From assembly GCA_964352905.1 (NCBI GenBank), contig CAYGTS010000124.1, positions 1-7,686 on the forward strand: a stretch of 7,686 nt of DNA, read 5' to 3'. Position 1 is the stretch's first letter, and each line of letters opens with the position of its first letter. The notes under the pieces are model-generated. The model made no database searches and was not told the origin of the DNA. It was given only the letters and a program-made list of their open reading frames with translations. Both the position numbers and the translations under genes were made by a program. This document shows, piece after piece, positions 5,710-7,686 of the stretch. This stretch comes from CAYGTS01 sp964352905 (GTDB taxonomy: Bacteria > Pseudomonadota > Gammaproteobacteria > JAHCLG01).

Positions 5710-5724
5710 TTGAAATTATTTCAA
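5710..5724. promoter_or_regulatory. Inverted repeat TTGAAAT-T-ATTTCAA upstream of sulP
   Basis: Seven-base arms pair perfectly around one central base. On the minus strand its TTTCAA arm is 16 nt from a TAAATT hexamer (5693-5688), so the repeat may overlap a weak promoter of the sulP fusion and serve as its operator. The hexamer match is poor and the assignment tentative. Confidence 0.3.
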
Positions 5725-5737
5725 GCCAAAATTTGCC

Positions 5738-5984
5738 TCATTTCCGCTGACACATTCCGCGGCGGGAATCGCTGGCACAGAGGGCTCCGATTTTAGATGT
5801 CTTCTTTTTCAGCAGGTTAAGAGCCATCTTATTAATTAGCGCCATATTCATCCCCCGCATTTCCTTGGCGAGCGTGCTCAGCATCTTCATTAAAACTAAC
5901 ATCGAGTTGCCCATGTAAATTGTTTTTCACTTGCCAGTATTGGCAACTAATCAAAGAGCTGCTAAAAGAAGTTGATAAAGCCAT
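5738..5984 (-). pseudogene. 3' remnant of an ISAs1-family transposase, frameshifted
   Basis: The conserved C-terminal block of ISAs1/H-repeat DDE transposases is recognisable: YWQVKNNLHGQLDVSFNED then ARQGNA, matching the family pattern HW.IEN.LHW.LDV..NED....R.GNA. Directly after GNAGD the frame breaks. One extra base around 5848-5851 shifts reading, and the expected NMALINKMALNLLKKK continues in the next frame, running to a TGA at 5738-5740. The usual Trp after LH is Gly, and the first catalytic region and most of the protein are missing. The last 18 or so codons (GALCASDSRRGMCQRK) no longer look like the family, and this GC-rich tract (5741-5790) contrasts with the AT-rich surroundings, suggesting a junction with other foreign DNA. 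It is a dead insertion-sequence scar between the sulP fusion and the ankyrin-like gene. Confidence 0.8.
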
Positions 5985-6020
5985 GCAATAGAAAGTGACT
6001 TTGAATGGGTCAAACTCCAA

Positions 6021-6130
6021 ATGCGAACAAAAAGTATCACTCGCCGGAGTGCAAACAAACGATAGGCTTTGCCGCGATCCTGGCCAAAATTTAAAGCCTG
6101 ATAAGCGAGGTTGTCAGGCTTAGGATTAAT
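6021..6130. other. Non-coding mobile-element scrap with a hairpin
   Basis: No intact gene is visible. The segment continues from the transposase remnant and contains an 8-bp stem, AAGCCTGA (6094-6101) / TCAGGCTT (6114-6121), with a 12-nt loop and no U-tract. It is somewhat more GC-rich than the flanks and is followed at once by the promoter of the next gene. I regard it as part of the same decayed insertion or a dispersed repeat; this is an inference from location and composition. Confidence 0.35.
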
Positions 6131-6133
6131 AGA

Positions 6134-6162
6134 TTGACAACTCTTGGCAGAATTGATGTAAT
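6134..6162 (+). promoter_or_regulatory. Near-consensus sigma70 promoter of the ankyrin-like gene
   Basis: TTGACA (6134-6139, perfect) is separated by exactly 17 nt from TGTAAT (6157-6162, five of six). The predicted start near 6169 would leave a leader of about 60 nt before the ATG at 6233. It is one of the two strongest promoter matches in the window and sits just beyond the mobile-element remnant. Confidence 0.7.
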
Positions 6163-6232
6163 TTATTTACTTAACTGAAGCAACTCAGTTTTGCATTAAA
6201 AATTACAATTATTTCCAAAATTAAGGTGAATT

Positions 6233-6883
6233 ATGTTTTCAAAAACAGATCAACGGCGTTATACACTAAAAGCTAAAACTACCGCGGTTAATAAGATCTT
6301 ACCTGTTGAGAGGAAGTTAGAAGAAATAACTCAACAACAACTATCAGAACTTCAACCATTCTTGAGAGAATTTTCACCAGTGGGTCCTGATTATTATCCT
6401 GGTATTTACTGTATTATCAGAAAGAGTGAGCGTGCTACAAGTGAAAAAGCTAGTTTAATTAAACTGATCAACACAGCTGTAAATGCCGCCAACTCTACGC
6501 TGATCAGCGTAAAAGATCATCAACGCGTGTTAGACCTAGCGTTGTATGACGAGGTTAATCAGCATACTGAATATAGCCTTGAGATTATTAACGCATTATT
6601 AGACTGTGGTGCAGATCCTCACTTTTGTCGCAATCCTATAGATAGTTCAATTTACCGTGAAGAAAAGTATAAATCCCAGCAAGGAATTACTAAAAGTAAA
6701 GATTTAATTAAGATATTTGATGATTTCAAAAAAAAGCAGCATCAGTCTGATCAAGCTCTAGATCAGCAAATGAGACATTGTGCTGGTTCACAAAAAACTC
6801 CCCAACACCAGGTTATGAGATCATTAGTGCCATTGCCACCAGATGAGTTAGAAGCACAGAGTGATCGATGTGGTCTAAAATAA
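6233..6883 (+). CDS. Ankyrin-repeat-like protein of unknown function, possible effector
   Basis: The 216-residue protein is soluble, with no signal peptide or membrane helix. Residues about 97-136 read as an ankyrin-like unit: RVLDLALYDEVNQHTEYSLE followed by IINALLDCGADPHFCRNPI, with the hallmark inner-helix and hairpin pattern EIINALLDCGADPH. A preceding helical stretch (70-95) could be a degenerate further repeat. The N-terminus (1-35) is basic and polar, and the C-terminal 60 residues are Gln/Lys-rich and probably disordered, ending LPPDELEAQSDRCGLK. Single or few-repeat ankyrin proteins with polar tails are common among secreted effectors of intracellular Gammaproteobacteria, and the acidic stretch near the C-terminus would suit a Dot/Icm substrate; both points are inference. 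The start ATG has AAGG at 6223-6226, 6 nt upstream. The gene is monocistronic, with a strong promoter and terminator of its own, next to mobile-element debris and a toxin-antitoxin pair, consistent with an acquired accessory gene. Confidence 0.7.
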   Translation: MFSKTDQRRYTLKAKTTAVNKILPVERKLEEITQQQLSELQPFLREFSPVGPDYYPGIYCIIRKSERATSEKASLIKLINTAVNAANSTLISVKDHQRVLDLALYDEVNQHTEYSLEIINALLDCGADPHFCRNPIDSSIYREEKYKSQQGITKSKDLIKIFDDFKKKQHQSDQALDQQMRHCAGSQKTPQHQVMRSLVPLPPDELEAQSDRCGLK

Positions 6884-6908
6884 AAAGGACTCTTAAGGCC
6901 CAAATACA

Positions 6909-6940
6909 AGGACTGATAATTACCGTTGTCAGTCTTTTTA
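6909..6940 (+). terminator. Intrinsic terminator of the ankyrin-like gene
   Basis: GACTGATAA (6911-6919) pairs with TTGTCAGTC (6926-6934) over 9 bp with one T-G wobble around a 6-nt loop, followed by five T residues. It lies 25 nt after the stop. It has no matching U-tract for the minus-strand toxin operon, so it is one-directional. Confidence 0.85.
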
Positions 6941-6959
6941 TCTCCTCTGGATTGGCAGA

Positions 6960-7220
6960 TCACTCGTAATGAGTCCACATTCGGATAATTTTAATAGTCT
7001 TTTCTTTTTTATAAATTTGATAAACTATTCGATGCTGAATATTAATCCTGATTGAATAAGCACCATTTAAATCACCGATTAATTTTTCGTATTGCAGAGA
7101 AAACGGATCACGTTGTAGTGCCTCAAGAATAGATAAGGCTTTTGTTTTTAAGTTATTTTTAGCTAATTTTTTCGCATCTTTTTTGGCCTGACTAGTATAA
7201 ACTAATTTCCAAGCTACCAT
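6960..7220 (-). CDS. yoeB: YoeB/Txe-family mRNA-cleaving toxin
   Basis: This 86-residue ribosome-dependent endoribonuclease of the RelE fold would cut mRNA in the ribosomal A site when free of its antitoxin. The features are those of Txe/YoeB: an N-terminal strand and basic helices (KLVYTSQAKKDAKKLAK), the loop DPFSLQYEKL with Glu45, the core INIQHRIVYQIY with Arg58 and Arg64 nearby, and the diagnostic C-terminus RMWTHYE with His84 and Tyr85. These correspond to the catalytic Glu, Arg, His and Tyr of YoeB, so the toxin looks intact. Its ATG overlaps the antitoxin stop by 7 nt (ATGGTAG), and it has no good ribosome site of its own, so translation is probably coupled to the antitoxin and kept low. 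Family length is normal. Confidence 0.95.
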   Translation of the reverse strand: MVAWKLVYTSQAKKDAKKLAKNNLKTKALSILEALQRDPFSLQYEKLIGDLNGAYSIRINIQHRIVYQIYKKEKTIKIIRMWTHYE

Positions 7221-7459
7221 TCTAGTTTATCCGAGCACTCGGATAAAGGTGTTGCCAATCCTTCTTTGATAGACTTGCGCATCCCTGGAATAGACAGCAA
7301 ATGCAAAGTTTCTTGAATAGCTTGCCAATCCTCCTCAGACAGTAAAATAGCATTGTTTCGTTTGCCTATGATAGTGATGGGCTGATGACTAATGACAGTT
7401 TCATCTATAAGGCTATAGATATTTCTTCGGGCTTCTGTCACCGTTAAAGTTCTTTTCAT
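7214..7459 (-). CDS. yefM: YefM/Phd-family antitoxin
   Basis: This 81-residue antitoxin is expected to bind and neutralise the downstream YoeB and, with it, repress their shared promoter. The N-terminal Phd/YefM DNA-binding and dimerisation domain is clear: LTVTEARRNIYSLIDE (5-20), then ITIIGKRNNAILLSEEDW (28-45). The toxin-binding C-terminal part follows, QETLHLLSIPGMRKSIKEGL, a segment strongly conserved in YefM partners of Txe-type toxins. The start ATG at 7459 has GGTG about 6 nt upstream. It is the first gene of the operon, the usual order, and overlaps the toxin by 7 nt. The promoter and a twin operator lie 34-62 nt upstream. Confidence 0.95.
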   Translation of the reverse strand: MKRTLTVTEARRNIYSLIDETVISHQPITIIGKRNNAILLSEEDWQAIQETLHLLSIPGMRKSIKEGLATPLSECSDKLEW

Positions 7460-7492
7460 GTTATCACCATCTAAAAAATAAGCTTAGTGTTA

Positions 7493-7521
7493 ATAGTACG
7501 TTATTCCGTACGTTTTGTCAA
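7493..7521 (-). promoter_or_regulatory. Autoregulated promoter and operator of the yefM-yoeB operon
   Basis: On the minus strand TTGACA (7521-7516), a 17-nt spacer and TACTAT (7498-7493) form a strong sigma70 promoter. Within and next to the spacer are two GTAC cores, 7496-7499 and 7508-7511, their centres 12 bp apart and together forming GTACG-N6-CGTAC. The enterobacterial YefM-YoeB operator has two palindromes with GTAC-containing cores at the same spacing. The repressor complex would thus cover the -10 and spacer. Confidence 0.75.
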
Positions 7522-7631
7522 ATTTGTTAATGCTATTTAAAAACAGAGCATTGAGAAAAGAAAAACTCCAGTGCCAGCGCCGTGCGCCGTGAGAAAATTA
7601 GACTTCTGAATAGGGTTTGTGTAATAATTTG

Positions 7632-7662
7632 GTAACTATTCACCCTGTAGATGGGAACGCCC
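7632..7662 (+). repeat. IS66-like terminal repeat, copy 3 (element body extends right, out of the window)
   Basis: GTAACTATTCACCC begins at 7632. These 31 bases match the inverted copy ending at base 54 with one mismatch, then diverge from 7663 onward, although the element probably continues to 7686 and beyond. The tip faces inward, so the transposable body lies to the right. The 8 bases outside it (7624-7631) would be its target duplication; the other copy is out of view. Confidence 0.72.
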
Positions 7663-7686
7663 TGATCCCCGCTTATCAAGAGGACT

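Noticed and set aside
5832..6020. 62-codon minus-strand frame as an intact hypothetical gene
   Set aside because: Its C-terminal half is the ISAs1 transposase block and the missing continuation is found one frame over, so it is a transposase fragment, not a gene.
6763..6978. 71-codon minus-strand open frame overlapping the end of the ankyrin-like gene
   Set aside because: It crosses the intrinsic terminator and overlaps the 3' ends of two well-supported genes; there are no motifs.
7579..7595. Short direct repeat GCCGTGCGCCGTG as a possible iteron or CRISPR-like repeat
   Set aside because: Two tandem units of a few bases only, with no further copies or spacers. No CRISPR array, tRNA or rRNA is visible in the window.
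1..7686. Window as one composite transposon bounded by inverted IS66-like ends
   Set aside because: The GTAA tips at 54 and 7632 face inward, so each element body lies outside the interval. The genes between are not cargo inside a pair of outward tips.

Overview
The window is AT-rich, with classical Shine-Dalgarno sites, sigma70-type promoters and gene families typical of Gammaproteobacteria: a delta-9 acyl desaturase, a YtjA/DUF1328 membrane peptide, a SulP-carbonic anhydrase fusion and a YefM-YoeB pair. An ankyrin-like protein of the sort seen in intracellular bacteria, together with IS66-type and ISAs1-type debris, fits a host-associated gammaproteobacterium such as a member of the Legionellales. 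That placement is an inference, not a demonstration.

Layout, left to right. The first 54 bases are the inward-pointing end of an IS66-like repeat. An acyl-lipid/acyl-CoA desaturase with a long helical tail follows (183-1331, +) and ends at a bidirectional hairpin terminator. An orphan BrnA-type ribbon-helix-helix protein (1393-1662, -) is divergent from a secreted AroQ-gamma-like chorismate mutase (about 1850-2446, +). Convergent with the mutase is a small four-helix membrane protein gene (2440-3003, -). It has been broken by a 178-bp miniature IS66-like element (2590-2767) flanked by a perfect 8-bp target duplication. Removing the element plus one duplication restores an uninterrupted 125-codon frame. 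A 58-residue DUF1328 protein (3200-3376, +) is divergent from it and convergent, across a 41-nt hairpin, with the large SulP-beta-carbonic anhydrase fusion (3434-5653, -).

The longest stretch without an intact gene (5654-6232) holds the sulP leader with two palindromes, a frameshifted 3' remnant of an ISAs1-family transposase, a further probable mobile-element scrap with a hairpin, and a near-consensus promoter. That promoter drives a 216-residue ankyrin-like protein (6233-6883, +), which ends at a good intrinsic terminator. A YefM-YoeB toxin-antitoxin operon (7459 to 6960, -) follows, with its promoter and a twin-GTAC operator. The window closes with another IS66-like end (7632 onward) in inverted orientation to the left one.

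The genes do not form one pathway. This is a patchwork of housekeeping membrane and envelope genes (lipid desaturation, bicarbonate handling), one toxin-antitoxin operon, one possible host-interaction gene and several mobile-element scars. The best-supported unusual feature is the miniature element with its exact target duplication and the gene it disrupts. I found no evidence of a new multi-gene defence or biosynthetic system.
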